A stretch of DNA of 16,858 nt from SVKR01 sp963649145 (GCA_963649145.1 CAVJGI010000042.1:1-16858); one strand, 5' to 3'. Shown: positions 1 to 7,800, counted from the first letter of the stretch. A program made the numbers and translations. The notes: generated from the letters alone by a model not told the origin.

Positions 1-184
1 AGGTGATACCCCATTCCAGAAAAAGCCGCAGGCGGGTACGCATGGGATGCTGTCCTGTCTTTTGGACAATAAAATTACCCTTGGGAATGCAGTGTGTGTA
101 CTGGTCGTGGGGGATGGGGAACGGGATAGTTGCCACGCCGTATTCCGGGTGATGCGGATTGCCGAGCACCGCTTGTATCATCAT
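1..184 (-). CDS. N-terminal fragment of a conjugative-element protein (runs off the window)
   Basis: This partial leftward frame has its ATG at 184-182 and stays open to the window edge (61 codons visible). The start codon overlaps the TGA of the preceding gene in an ATGA arrangement, which points to translational coupling. The first residues read MMIQAVLGNPHHPEYG, followed by a proline-rich ATIPFPIPHDQY stretch. In my recollection this resembles the start of ArdA-like antirestriction proteins of clostridial conjugative elements, but the sequence after about residue 30 does not obviously continue that way, so the family is uncertain. The product is not recognised with confidence. If it is ArdA-like, it would mimic DNA to protect incoming element DNA from type I restriction; that is inference only. 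Confidence 0.55.
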   Translation of the reverse strand, partial: MMIQAVLGNPHHPEYGVATIPFPIPHDQYTHCIPKGNFIVQKTGQHPMRTRLRLFLEWGIT

Positions 185-873
185 GTTTCGTCAACTCCTT
201 TTTCCAAATTCAAAACCACATCTCCGTACTTGGCCATCAGCAGTGCGCCGGTGATCAGGTGGAACGCCTCATCTGTGACCAATTCCGGAGACGCAAGGTC
301 TGCGAGAGTGATATTACAGCAGCCGACCGCAATGGCCTTCGCCGCCTGGTAGACGCTGTAGAGCTCCGGCTCGATCCCTCCGAGACGGACGCTTTGGAAG
401 TCAAAGCCGTCGTTCCCGCACTTCCAAACCATCCTGCGCCAAAGGCTTTCGTAAGCTGTAAGAAGGAAGAGGGCAGCTTTGTTCCGGTCGGACAAGCGCC
501 AGCAGCGCTCTCGCCAGTGTGTCCATCTTCGCCGGTGGGCATCTGACAGGAAGAATCGAACCTTTCTTTCTCTGAATTGCTGATGCATCCGTTTTCGGAG
601 CTGCGGTCCCATAGAGGGTGCGAGGCAGTCCCGCACAAATTCGTTTAGTTCCAGTACACCCGCTTCGATTCGTTCCTCCAGGCAGGTGCATTCACACAGA
701 CGGCACGGATGCTTGCGGACATAGTTCTGGCAGTATTCGCACGCCACATCTTTGGGCGTGTAATGGAATGGGCTGCGGTATATTCCGCCGCCTCGGGGCT
801 TTTGACCAGGCTGAGACATCATCATCTGCTCCATTGCCTGCAGCGGCGTGTCTCGCATGAAATAGTGCGGCAT
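181..873 (-). CDS. Conserved hypothetical protein of conjugative-element type, with N-terminal cysteine cluster
   Basis: A 230-aa protein with its ATG at 873 behind a good GAGAGGAG ribosome site. Function is not recognised. Six cysteines lie close together (C45, C48, C57, C60, C62, C64; C-x2-C-x8-C-x2-C-x-C-x-C), which suggests a metal-binding knuckle. The middle (about 75-150) is very rich in Arg and Trp, including an RRRWTHWRERCWRL stretch that could bind nucleic acid. The C-terminal third is alpha-helical and neutral. No signal peptide or membrane segment is visible. It overlaps the next gene by ATGA and lies after a terminator, so it probably belongs to a separate short transcript. The pairing resembles cargo regions of clostridial integrative conjugative elements, but no transfer gene is in the window. 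Confidence 0.8.
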   Translation of the reverse strand: MPHYFMRDTPLQAMEQMMMSQPGQKPRGGGIYRSPFHYTPKDVACEYCQNYVRKHPCRLCECTCLEERIEAGVLELNEFVRDCLAPSMGPQLRKRMHQQFRERKVRFFLSDAHRRRWTHWRERCWRLSDRNKAALFLLTAYESLWRRMVWKCGNDGFDFQSVRLGGIEPELYSVYQAAKAIAVGCCNITLADLASPELVTDEAFHLITGALLMAKYGDVVLNLEKGVDET

Positions 874-894
874 AAGTGAACTCCTCTCTGAAAC

Positions 895-933
895 GAAAAA
901 AGGGCCGGAATCTTATTGCTAAGACTCCGGCCC
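895..933 (-). terminator. Intrinsic terminator after the 947-1639 gene
   Basis: An 8-bp perfect stem (GGGCCGGA with TCCGGCCC, 902-909/926-933) is extended inward by TCTT/AAGA across one mismatch, with a 6-nt loop. Leftward it is followed by a run of T (complement of 896-901). It lies 14 bp past the end of the upstream gene. Confidence 0.8.
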
Positions 934-946
934 ATACCGTTCGATA

Positions 947-1639
947 TTACATTGTCTGTTCCTGTGTGGCTTGTTCCAAGGTTTCTTCCTGCTGCCGGAT
1001 CCGCTCATCCAAATCCGGCACACACTCCTCGATCTGCCGCTGAACACTGCGAATCATTTTTTCCTGCTCTCCCGTGAGTTCAAAGAAATCTCCGTCTACA
1101 GAGTCCGCACAGCAGCGATAAATCTCGGTCATCTGCTCTGGAGTGAAAAGCTGTTCCTTTTGAATCAGCCCGGAGCGGATGGCAAAGTCCTGTTTGGCTC
1201 CTGCATAGTTCTCCATGAAATAGTGGCCATGGCATACGCCTGTGTGCCCATAGGCCCAATCCCATGTGACGAAGTGGACTCCGTGTTTGCTCTGAACTCC
1301 AGCCAGCACAGTGCCGTTGAAATCCGCCAGCACCTTGTAGCCGTCCTCCAGACCGTCGGCTTTCAAAAAGGGTGCTGTCTCCATCTGCCGCATATATTCC
1401 GCTGTGGTCTTGACAATCTTATATACCTTGTCCTTGGCGGCGATCCGTTCCGGCTCGTCAATATTCTCGTTGCGGTAGGCAACACCGCCGCTCTCAGTTA
1501 CTTCACAAAGCGGCGAACCGTCAAGCTGGATACACAGCCTGTCAGCATGAATTTCGTCCGACTGGAAACCCTCCTTGGCAAGGACGATTGCTGCTTCTCT
1601 GAGGTAGCGAGTCTGCGAATCTTTACTGTGGTCGTTCAT
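947..1639 (-). CDS. Conserved hypothetical protein of clostridial conjugative elements
   Basis: A 230-aa protein. The frame is open further upstream through the tRNA, but that stretch is not protein-like. The real start is the ATG at 1639-1637 (MNDHSKDSQTRY), 9 nt after a GGAGG. The N-terminal 60 residues look like a small helical module. Residues 95-165 contain an aromatic-rich core (HGVHFVTWDWAYGHTG, HGHYFMENYAGAKQDFA). The C-terminus is an acidic coiled-coil-like helix (EECVPDLDERIRQQEETLEQ). I recall proteins of this pattern in cargo regions of Clostridia conjugative elements but know no assigned function. A terminator follows directly. A hairpin with a T-run sits just ahead of its ribosome site and may act as an upstream stop or an attenuator. 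Confidence 0.8.
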   Translation of the reverse strand: MNDHSKDSQTRYLREAAIVLAKEGFQSDEIHADRLCIQLDGSPLCEVTESGGVAYRNENIDEPERIAAKDKVYKIVKTTAEYMRQMETAPFLKADGLEDGYKVLADFNGTVLAGVQSKHGVHFVTWDWAYGHTGVCHGHYFMENYAGAKQDFAIRSGLIQKEQLFTPEQMTEIYRCCADSVDGDFFELTGEQEKMIRSVQRQIEECVPDLDERIRQQEETLEQATQEQTM

Positions 1640-1661
1640 ATCTGTTTTCCTCCGTCGTTGA

Positions 1662-1703
1662 TAAAATAAAAAAAGCGTCCATCTTCGTATTGAAAATGGA
1701 CGC
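1662..1703 (-). terminator. Hairpin with T-run directly upstream of the 1639 start
   Basis: GCGTCCAT (1675-1682) pairs with ATGGACGC (1696-1703). Leftward it is followed by a long T-rich tract (complement of 1662-1674). It can stop transcription arriving from the tRNA-Ala locus, or act as an attenuator for the gene starting at 1639. Confidence 0.65.
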
Positions 1704-1768
1704 CAATTGTGTACTTGATTTAATTGTTGTGGGAAGCGGGGAGGTGTATCTGAACCGTAGATAGAACA

Positions 1769-1796
1769 AGACCGTAAGGCGTTGGCCTTACGGTCT
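1769..1796 (-). terminator. Perfect hairpin after tRNA-Ala
   Basis: A 12-bp perfect stem (AGACCGTAAGGC with GCCTTACGGTCT) has a GTTG loop and begins 6 bp past the tRNA CCA end. The T-run after it is poor (TTGTTCTATC), so it may be a weak terminator, a processing signal or both. Confidence 0.55.
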
Positions 1797-1801
1797 GTTG
1801 T

Positions 1802-1877
<76 letters not shown>

Positions 1878-1969
1878 ATGGAACCGGAAGCCCTTGATTT
1901 TACTGGACTTCCGGGATATTAACTTTTTAGATGCCGCGTTGCGATTGCGGGTTGCTTTACTGGTGACTT

Positions 1970-1996
1970 GCTCTCCCAGCTGAGCTATACCCCCAT
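1970..1996 (-). pseudogene. Truncated 5' copy of tRNA-Ala (27-bp exact direct repeat)
   Basis: The 27 bp at 1970-1996 are identical to 1853-1879: the 5' acceptor strand and most of the D-arm of tRNA-Ala, plus 2 bp upstream. Identity stops sharply on both sides. No anticodon or T-arm follows, so it cannot fold as a tRNA. It lies about 35 bp downstream of the promoter at 2030-2058 and is therefore probably transcribed. It may be an attachment-site remnant left by a recombinase. Confidence 0.8.
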
Positions 1997-2029
1997 TTGG
2001 TTGCTGCCGCCTTTCAGACTGCAAGGAGC

Positions 2030-2058
2030 ATTTTAGCAAAGAAAACGCTCCTTGTCAA
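2030..2058 (-). promoter_or_regulatory. Consensus sigma-A promoter of the tRNA-Ala locus
   Basis: On the minus strand TTGACA (2058-2053), a 17-nt spacer and TAAAAT (2035-2030) form a near-perfect promoter. It points at the broken tRNA copy and, beyond that, the intact tRNA-Ala. Confidence 0.8.
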
Positions 2059-2137
2059 GCTCTTTTTTTGTTTTTCGGGGATTTTGCAAAATGCAATACT
2101 TATCGCAAGATTTTTCAAATAAAAAGTAGCCAAACTT

Positions 2138-3190
2138 TCAAGCCATGATTTGTGCAAGGTGTTCATTGAACACTCTGTCTGCCGTCGTCCGTCCCAGCCT
2201 CTTCCGTGGGTAGCTGTTCATCCAGTCCGCCGCCGCGATGATCTCCTCGTCCGGCACCTCGTCGAAGTTCGTACCCTTCGGGAACTTCCGCCGGAACATT
2301 CTGTTCTGGTTCTCATTGCTGCCACGCTCGTAGCTGCTGTAGGGGTGGCAGTAATACATCTTCGTCCGCTGCCCGCCGTTGATCGAGGTCTCCATGCCCT
2401 CGCAGTCGGAGAACTCGCTGCCGTTGTCCACGGTGATGCTGCGGAAGATTTTGCTGAACATGCTCCCGTACTTCCGCTCCAGCCCGTCCAGCGCCGCCAC
2501 CACGTTCTCCATCGTCGCGCCGTACATGGGCAGAGTGATCTCCTTCAGGCTCAGCCGTTCCGTCAGCGTCAGCACGCACTTCTTCGTCTTCTGCCTGCCC
2601 TTCACCGTGTCCATCTCCCAGTGCCACGGTTCCTCGCGGCTGTTGATATTCTCCGGTCTGTGCTCAATGCTCTCTCCCGCCGACGGTCTGGCGGCAGCGC
2701 GTACCTTGTTGTAACTCCGCTTGTTCTCGCCGTGCAGCGGCAGGTCTTTGTTCGTGATGCGCAGGAACACGCCGCTTGTAATGTAGTTGTAGATGGTCTT
2801 CTCGCATACGCGCACGGAAAAGTGTTTCCCCTCCAGCTCCATGTCCATCAGGACGGCGGCAGGGCTGCGCCCCTCGTCTGCGATCTTTCGCTCAATATAG
2901 TCCGCCAGCGCATAGTCATTCCCCAGCTTGATGGGTCTGCCCTTGGCAGTCTTGCCGTACTCGTACTGCTGCTGCGCGATGTCTGCGGAGTAGCGCAGGT
3001 CTGTGGTGTAGTCGCTGTTCAGATGCTCATACATCACGCCCGGACGCTTCAGCTCCCGGTACACGGTGGTGTAGTTGACGCGCAGCGCGTCCGCGATCTC
3101 CTGTATCCCGGCTCCGCCGTTGTGCATCTGCTCGATCTTCAGCCTGTCTGTGCGGGTCAGGTGGTGGAACCGCTTGAACTTCTTCTCCAT
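2138..3190 (-). CDS. IS30-family transposase
   Basis: A full-length 350-aa DDE transposase that cuts and joins the element ends. An N-terminal helix-turn-helix (about 9-47, ending in TTVYRELKR) binds the ends. The RNase-H-fold catalytic core carries D194 (HWEMDTVKG), D255 (ITVDNGSEF) and E293 in the family signature YERGSNENQNRMFRRKFPKG. The start ATG at 3190 follows AAGGAG. The promoter (TTGACA/TAGAAT) lies inside the right end of the element. No frameshift or internal stop is seen, so it is probably active or recently so. It separates the tRNA-Ala locus from the phage-like segment and may have helped rearrange this region. Confidence 0.95.
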   Translation of the reverse strand: MEKKFKRFHHLTRTDRLKIEQMHNGGAGIQEIADALRVNYTTVYRELKRPGVMYEHLNSDYTTDLRYSADIAQQQYEYGKTAKGRPIKLGNDYALADYIERKIADEGRSPAAVLMDMELEGKHFSVRVCEKTIYNYITSGVFLRITNKDLPLHGENKRSYNKVRAAARPSAGESIEHRPENINSREEPWHWEMDTVKGRQKTKKCVLTLTERLSLKEITLPMYGATMENVVAALDGLERKYGSMFSKIFRSITVDNGSEFSDCEGMETSINGGQRTKMYYCHPYSSYERGSNENQNRMFRRKFPKGTNFDEVPDEEIIAAADWMNSYPRKRLGRTTADRVFNEHLAQIMA

Positions 3191-3222
3191 GCCGTGTTTC
3201 TCCTTTGCGCTTTCTTGCGCTT

Positions 3223-3251
3223 ATTCTAAAGCTGATTACGGCAGGTGTCAA
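3223..3251 (-). promoter_or_regulatory. Promoter of the IS30 transposase
   Basis: TTGACA (3251-3246), a 17-nt spacer and TAGAAT (3228-3223) on the minus strand, 33 bp before the transposase ATG. Confidence 0.75.
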
Positions 3252-3258
3252 TATATGC

Positions 3259-3286
3259 AAAATCCCTCCGCCCGCAGGTGGAGGGA
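3259..3286 (-). terminator. Terminator of the XRE regulator gene, overlapping the IS30 end
   Basis: CCCTCCGCC (3264-3272) pairs with GGTGGAGGG (3277-3285) with one mismatch and a CGCA loop. An extra T-A pair (3263/3286) extends the stem. Leftward it is followed by TTTT (complement of 3259-3262). It begins immediately after the XRE stop codon. The T-run is short and falls inside the putative IS30 end repeat. Confidence 0.6.
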
Positions 3287-3529
3287 TTATTCTTTTCTCA
3301 GCAGCCAGTCTGTGTCCACGCGCAGCACCTCAGCCAGTATCGGCAGCTCAAAGTCCGGCACCACGCGCTTGCCGGTTTCAATTCTGCTCACGGCCATCTG
3401 CCCCAGCTGAAGACCGGCCAGCTGCAGCTTTGCCGCCAGCTCTTCCCGCGGCCAGCCCATACGCATTCGTGCCTCGCGCACCCGCTCGCCGCATAGGTTA
3501 TACCGCTCTCCCAGTGTGTACAGCCGCAC
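3287..3529 (-). CDS. XRE-family helix-turn-helix regulator
   Basis: An 80-aa, single-domain DNA-binding protein. It begins with GTG (3529-3527) 9 nt after a GAGGAGG. The fold is the five-helix Cro/C1 type: RVREARMRMGWPREELAAKL gives helices 1-2, a longer-than-usual turn (QLAGLQLGQ) follows, then the recognition helix MAVSRIETGKR (about 45-55), and the closing helices PILAEVLRVDTDWLL. The final DxDWLL is typical of phage- and plasmid-type repressors. No dimerisation or peptidase domain is attached. It is divergent from the small membrane-protein gene at 3646. The space between them holds a 12-bp inverted repeat that is a plausible operator for this protein. Confidence 0.85.
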   Translation of the reverse strand: MRLYTLGERYNLCGERVREARMRMGWPREELAAKLQLAGLQLGQMAVSRIETGKRVVPDFELPILAEVLRVDTDWLLRKE

Positions 3530-3544
3530 AGCTCCGCCTCCTCG

Positions 3545-3614
3545 TAATCATCTTTTGCATATTCTTGCTTGAACTTACCACGCCTTCGTGTTAATCTTAT
3601 AAAAAAGATGATTA
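3545..3614. promoter_or_regulatory. 12-bp inverted repeat flanking the divergent promoter region (candidate operator)
   Basis: TAATCATCTTTT at 3545-3556 and its exact complement AAAAGATGATTA at 3603-3614 are separated by 46 bp. The rightward promoter lies between the two arms. The left arm ends just ahead of the ribosome site of the XRE gene. Two distant half-sites for a dimeric regulator, or a looping site, would fit. Binding by the XRE protein is inference. Confidence 0.5.
3569..3597 (+). promoter_or_regulatory. Promoter of the small membrane-protein gene
   Basis: TTGAAC (3569-3574), a 17-nt spacer and TAATCT (3592-3597). The ATG of the gene is 48 bp downstream. Confidence 0.6.
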
Positions 3615-3645
3615 GACGGAAAATATTTTTTGGAGGTAGGGCTTC

Positions 3646-4035
3646 ATGTCGTCACTTTTAATCCTTCTCCTGATTCTCGTTGTTGCCGATCTGTTGTATT
3701 GTCGCCGCATCTATGCCTCCCAATCGGTTCGCCATTGTATCCTTCCTGCGCTGGATGCGCTGGATGTCAGCGCAGATTTCTTCCCGTACTACGATGTAAA
3801 GCCCTACATACTCTCCTGCCTCGACGAATACGGAGGGAAGTACGGCGGCACAATGCAGCACGAGTACGAACGCGCCGATGGTCGTGTCTACCGCGCCTCC
3901 CCATCATCTCCTGTTCTTTTCCTCTTCGTTTGCATCGGTCGATATGCGGTTGACTGCAGCAACGACAGGCTGCGCAGTTACTGTGACGAGCACATCGGAA
4001 AAGCGTATCGCGTAGAGTTCCGTCCCCTTTGGTGA
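3646..4035 (+). CDS. Small membrane-anchored hypothetical protein (moron-like unit)
   Basis: A 129-aa protein, not recognised. The ATG at 3646 follows a strong GGAGGTAG at 3632. Residues 3-17 are a hydrophobic segment (LLILLLILVVADLLY) followed by CRRIY, so the protein is likely anchored in the membrane with a soluble domain. Under the positive-inside rule the body would be cytoplasmic. The body is mixed alpha/beta with several aromatics and five more cysteines, and has a second weakly hydrophobic stretch (PVLFLFVCIGRYAV, about 88-101). It reads opposite to every gene around it and has its own promoter and intrinsic terminator. Phage morons are built this way, often for lysogen fitness or superinfection exclusion; that role here is inference. 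Confidence 0.7.
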   Translation: MSSLLILLLILVVADLLYCRRIYASQSVRHCILPALDALDVSADFFPYYDVKPYILSCLDEYGGKYGGTMQHEYERADGRVYRASPSSPVLFLFVCIGRYAVDCSNDRLRSYCDEHIGKAYRVEFRPLW

Positions 4036-4048
4036 AGACATCTTATCA

Positions 4049-4086
4049 GAACAGCACCAGGTCTCCCCGGTGCTGTTCTTTTCTTT
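4049..4086 (+). terminator. Terminator of the 3646-4035 gene
   Basis: A perfect 10-bp stem, GAACAGCACC (4049-4058) with GGTGCTGTTC (4069-4078), is followed by TTTTCTTTA. The leftward reading has no T-run, so it should act on the + strand only. Confidence 0.85.
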
Positions 4087-4825
4087 ACTGCATCCACGGC
4101 GGCAGGGTGGAATCCTCCGCCGCATCCTCGGTTTCGTCCTTGGCTGCTTCCTTCGCTTCCAGCACCTTCCGCGCCATGCTCTTGCTGTACGGATTGCCGG
4201 TCGCACTCTTACTGCCGGTGAACAGCTGCCACAGCACAGCCTTCTCGTCGTTGGTCAGATACAGCTCCGTCCCGCCGGTCTCCATGTCCGTGCCCATGAT
4301 GCTCCCAGCAATGGCCTGCTTAATCTGGTCGGAGTAGCCTTTCTCCTGCAGCAGTGCGTACTTCTGTGCGTCGCTCACGCCGCTCTTGCCGTTCTCTGGC
4401 TCCAGTGTGCTGCTCTCGCCGTACCACGCCGCCCAGTCTGCCGCGCTGGCTCCCGCTGCAATGATCTCATCCGCGCCTTCTGCAAAGCTGTCCGGCTCAT
4501 AGTCCTCGAACAATACCGTCTTGGCATTCTCGCCTGCGTAGTCATACAGGCTGTAGAGCATCTTTGCCTTCGTTTCGTCGCTGGCCGCTTGGAAGTCCTC
4601 CGATGTCACCAGCTCCTTCAGGCTGCTGCCCACCGTGCCGCTCCATACCTTGTCGTATGTCTGCTGCTGATAGGCGCTCAGCTTTCGGTTCTCGCCGTCC
4701 ACACTGATGCTGCTCGGTGTATCTACCGGCACCGCCTTCGTGTGTCCAGCTTCGTACAGCTTAGCCAGTTCTTCCGCCGTGTCGTCGTCCGTCTCAATGC
4801 GTCGGTTGCTCAGGATGTCGTTCAC
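4085..4825 (-). CDS. Orphan C-terminal tail of a polyvalent phage protein (likely fragment)
   Basis: A 246-aa frame beginning at GTG 4825-4823 with no Shine-Dalgarno ahead of it. The frame stays open upstream of the GTG to the TAA of the giant gene at 4872, and into its 3' end. That upstream stretch also looks coding (KELFWTGRSWDALRRR), so the GTG is probably not a natural start. From memory, the TARELARLY-like and SSISVDGE...QQQTYD...LYDYAGENAK patterns are typical of the extreme C-termini of phage polyvalent proteins. The LTNDEKAVLWQLF stretch parallels LTSEQKDFLYLQQ at the end of the giant protein, and both chains end in a proline-tryptophan motif (PPWMQ versus TPWHKRK). I read it as the displaced tail of a related giant gene. 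It may be untranslated, or expressed by coupling to the gene before it. Confidence 0.6.
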   Translation of the reverse strand: MNDILSNRRIETDDDTAEELAKLYEAGHTKAVPVDTPSSISVDGENRKLSAYQQQTYDKVWSGTVGSSLKELVTSEDFQAASDETKAKMLYSLYDYAGENAKTVLFEDYEPDSFAEGADEIIAAGASAADWAAWYGESSTLEPENGKSGVSDAQKYALLQEKGYSDQIKQAIAGSIMGTDMETGGTELYLTNDEKAVLWQLFTGSKSATGNPYSKSMARKVLEAKEAAKDETEDAAEDSTLPPWMQ

Positions 4826-4871
4826 TCTGCGCCGTAGCGCATCCCAGCTCCGCCCCGTCCAGAAAAGTTCC

Positions 4872-7800
4872 TTACTTCCTCTTGTGCCAAGGCGTATCCC
4901 GGAGACCGTCCTCCGAATAACGCTGCTGCAAATAGAGAAAGTCCTTCTGCTCGCTGGTGAGGTTCAAACCGTCGATGACCTCGACGATCTTCTCCTTTTT
5001 GCTTCCGGGAATGACGTTCCCGTCCTTGTCCTTGTCGGATTTCAGATTGCTGATGTCATAGCGATACTGCACATAGTTGTAAACGCTGATGCCCTCTTTC
5101 GTCGCTTCTTCGAGCTTTTCGTAAGTATCGTCGTCCATCATCTCCGAGAGCGTGCCGAGCTTGATCTTGTCGTTGAACGGCTGCTTCGCCGCGGAGAGAT
5201 ACTTGAACCAGCCTTCATACTCCTTCGCGCCGAAATAGCTGTCGTAGTAAGCGTCCCAAGTGGAGCCTTTTTTGACCGCTTCAGCCGCTTTCTCATAAAC
5301 CTGGCTGTTGTAGACCTTCAGCGCATACTCCGCACCGAACACGGCGCGGTTTGCCTCGCGGTAAGCCTCGCTGATCTTGTCGTCCTCCGTTCCGAGAATG
5401 GCCGCCTCGTAAGCCTCCTCCGCCGCGGCGCGGTACTCCTCCTCGGTCTCCAGCGCGTTCTGCATCGCGACGTTCCGGAGTCCGTATTGAACAGTAAGCA
5501 GCTCGTTTTTCTCCGTATCCTTTTTTCCAGAGTCACTTTCGATCTCGCGGATGGCTTTGTTGATGTCACTGACGTCGCCGCTGACGTGGTTCCACCACCT
5601 ATTTACCACCGCGTCCGCGCCGCTGTCGTCCTTCGCCCACAGCAGCTCGTCCGCCCGGTCGTAAAACTCGCCGCTCAGCCGGTTCGAGCGCGTGGTATTG
5701 AGTGTGAACGACTTTCTGAAAATCCCCTCCCACGGTCTCTCGCTCAGCAGAGGCAGGAAAATGTCGCCGACAACGCCGGAATACTGGTCCAGCAGATAGT
5801 TGATCTTCTTCGGCGAAAGCCCGGTCTCCTTGCCGATCCACTTCGAGATCACGTCCGTCCCGGCGTCGTAGCGCTCCTCCGGCTTCAGGTTTTGCAGGCG
5901 CTGGCTCTCAATGTCCCCGCCGTACCACGTCGTGCCGGGGTCGGTTTTGTCAAAGAGCTTTGCATCCGTGAAGTTTTTGAAGATGTTTGCCTCAAAGGGG
6001 GACGTCGGCGCGACCTGCGACGCTGCCGTGGAAAATGTCTCCGCCCAGTCGATGTCCTTGCCCTGAACGGCGTTCCCGACGCGGCTGCCAATCATCCCGA
6101 TCACGCTCGTGACGCGCCCTTTCGGGATGCGCAGCCACAACCCGTCTTTGATCTTGAACAGATAATACAGATCCTTGTCGCTCTGCCGGATGAGGTCCCA
6201 TTCTTTGTCGTCCTTGTGGAGGACAGAATTCAGAATTTTCGCGAGAAGTTCTCCTCCAAAGCCGAAAATTGCCGCCCGAACAACAAGGCTCGCCCACGGC
6301 TTAAAGCCCTTCGTCTCCGTGATGTTGCGGATCATCTTGTCCGCGCCCTGCACGCTCGGATTGAAAAACGGCACCAGATAGCGGTTTAAGAAGCGGCTCC
6401 ACTCGCCGCTGCGTCCGAAGTTCGTCGTGACCTCCGCCGCGTTGTAAATAGCGTCCATCATCACGTCCGTGCCCGCCTTGTCCAGCCCGCCCGCGCGGTC
6501 GATGGTCGCGATGAACTCCGCAAAGCGCGGCGCCTGCTCCACAGCCTCATTCAGAAGATTAAACTTCTCCTTGGCCTTGCCAACCTTCGTCGCAGCTCTT
6601 TTCGACTCGCTCTTCTGATAGTCGAAAAAGCTGGAATATGTCCCGCCGAGCGCCTGATACGCCTGCCAGTATTCTCCCCCATTTTTCATTTCCTTCCATG
6701 CCTTCGGATACGCCTTTGCGAACGCCGCGCCGTTTTTCGTGTTGATCCCGGCGTCCTGCAGGTCTCGGAAGAAGTTTCTCACAAGGAAAGTTGGGTTGTC
6801 GCTCGTGCAGAGCCGCTTAAACAAGTCGTTTGCGCTCCGCATCCCCTTCAGGAACCTCGCCGTCTCCGCGCTGTCCGGCGAAAGCGCCTTGAACGCCTCA
6901 TACATCGCCGGGGACACGTTCATCTGGTACTCCAGCCCGCGGTCGCGCACGATGATGTTCCAGCCGTTCGGGGACTTCTTCTCGCCGTTCTCCACCTGCT
7001 CGCCGCGCCAGCGGAAAACGCTGCGGATGTCGTCGTTGTGCATATCCAGCAGCCGTTGGGCAAAGAGGTTTTTGCTGCCCTCGCGCACGGTGGAAAAGGT
7101 CTTCTGCGCAAGCTGCTTATGCAGCGGCATAAGCGGGAGGTCGGAACCCTTCGCGCGCCCGATGGCGTCGCCGATCTTCTGCACGTTCTGCCGTCCCCGC
7201 GGTGCCGAGCTCTGGTTCTCGATGACGCGGTAGGTCGGAACATAGTGCGGATATTTCCGCTGGAGGTTGTCCTTGTCCCCCGGACGGATGAGTCCGGTGT
7301 CCACGCAGTATTGCAGCAGATTGTCGATATACTTGTAGACGTCCTTTGCAAGCTCCTCAAACTCCGGGTGCTCCTGCTTCAGCCGCTCCGCGAGCGCCTC
7401 GCTCTCGTAAGCCGTGACCGCACCGAACACCGGCTTGTTCTGAGCCGCTGCCTTGTCCAGCGCCCTTTGCAGTTCCAGATAATCCCTTGCCTGCGGGCAT
7501 AATTCATTGCTTTCATCGCGTGCAAATTCCCGGATTTCTGCATCGGTGTACTGGTTCAGCTCCGGGTTCTCCAATCTGAACTGCGAAAGCCCGTCTCGGA
7601 TTGCTTCCTCCACCTGAAAATTTGCAATGCTCATGCGGTCCACATTGTGCAGGTGGAAAAGATAGAGCTGGAAGCGGTTATAGTAGTCGTCGCCCTTCGC
7701 GCGGATGGGGTCGAGCACGGCGTTCAGGCTCTTGCCGGTGACGCGCCCGTTGATGTCCGTCGCGGCGTTCTCGATCATGCTGATCGCCGCGTTGGTCGAG

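Larger units (their letters stand above)
2078..3266 (-). mobile_element. IS30-family insertion sequence (ends approximate)
   Basis: The transposase at 2138-3190 is flanked by an 11-bp inverted repeat, GGGATTTTGCA at 2078-2088 and its complement at 3256-3266. Further inward the two ends share only scattered bases. The left copy is embedded in the palindrome ATTTTGCAAAAT, and the right copy overlaps the terminator of the XRE gene, so the exact ends and target duplication cannot be fixed by eye. The size (about 1.2 kb) fits the family. Confidence 0.55.

Noticed and set aside
971..1669. 232-codon rightward frame
   Set aside because: Opposite the 947-1639 gene, which has a ribosome site and terminator; this one has neither.
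2150..3229. 359-codon rightward frame opposite the transposase
   Set aside because: The transposase strand shows the full DDE signature; this frame is its mirror.
4707..6389. 560-codon rightward open frame
   Set aside because: Antisense to the LPD38 and tail coding region, low-complexity composition, no ribosome site.
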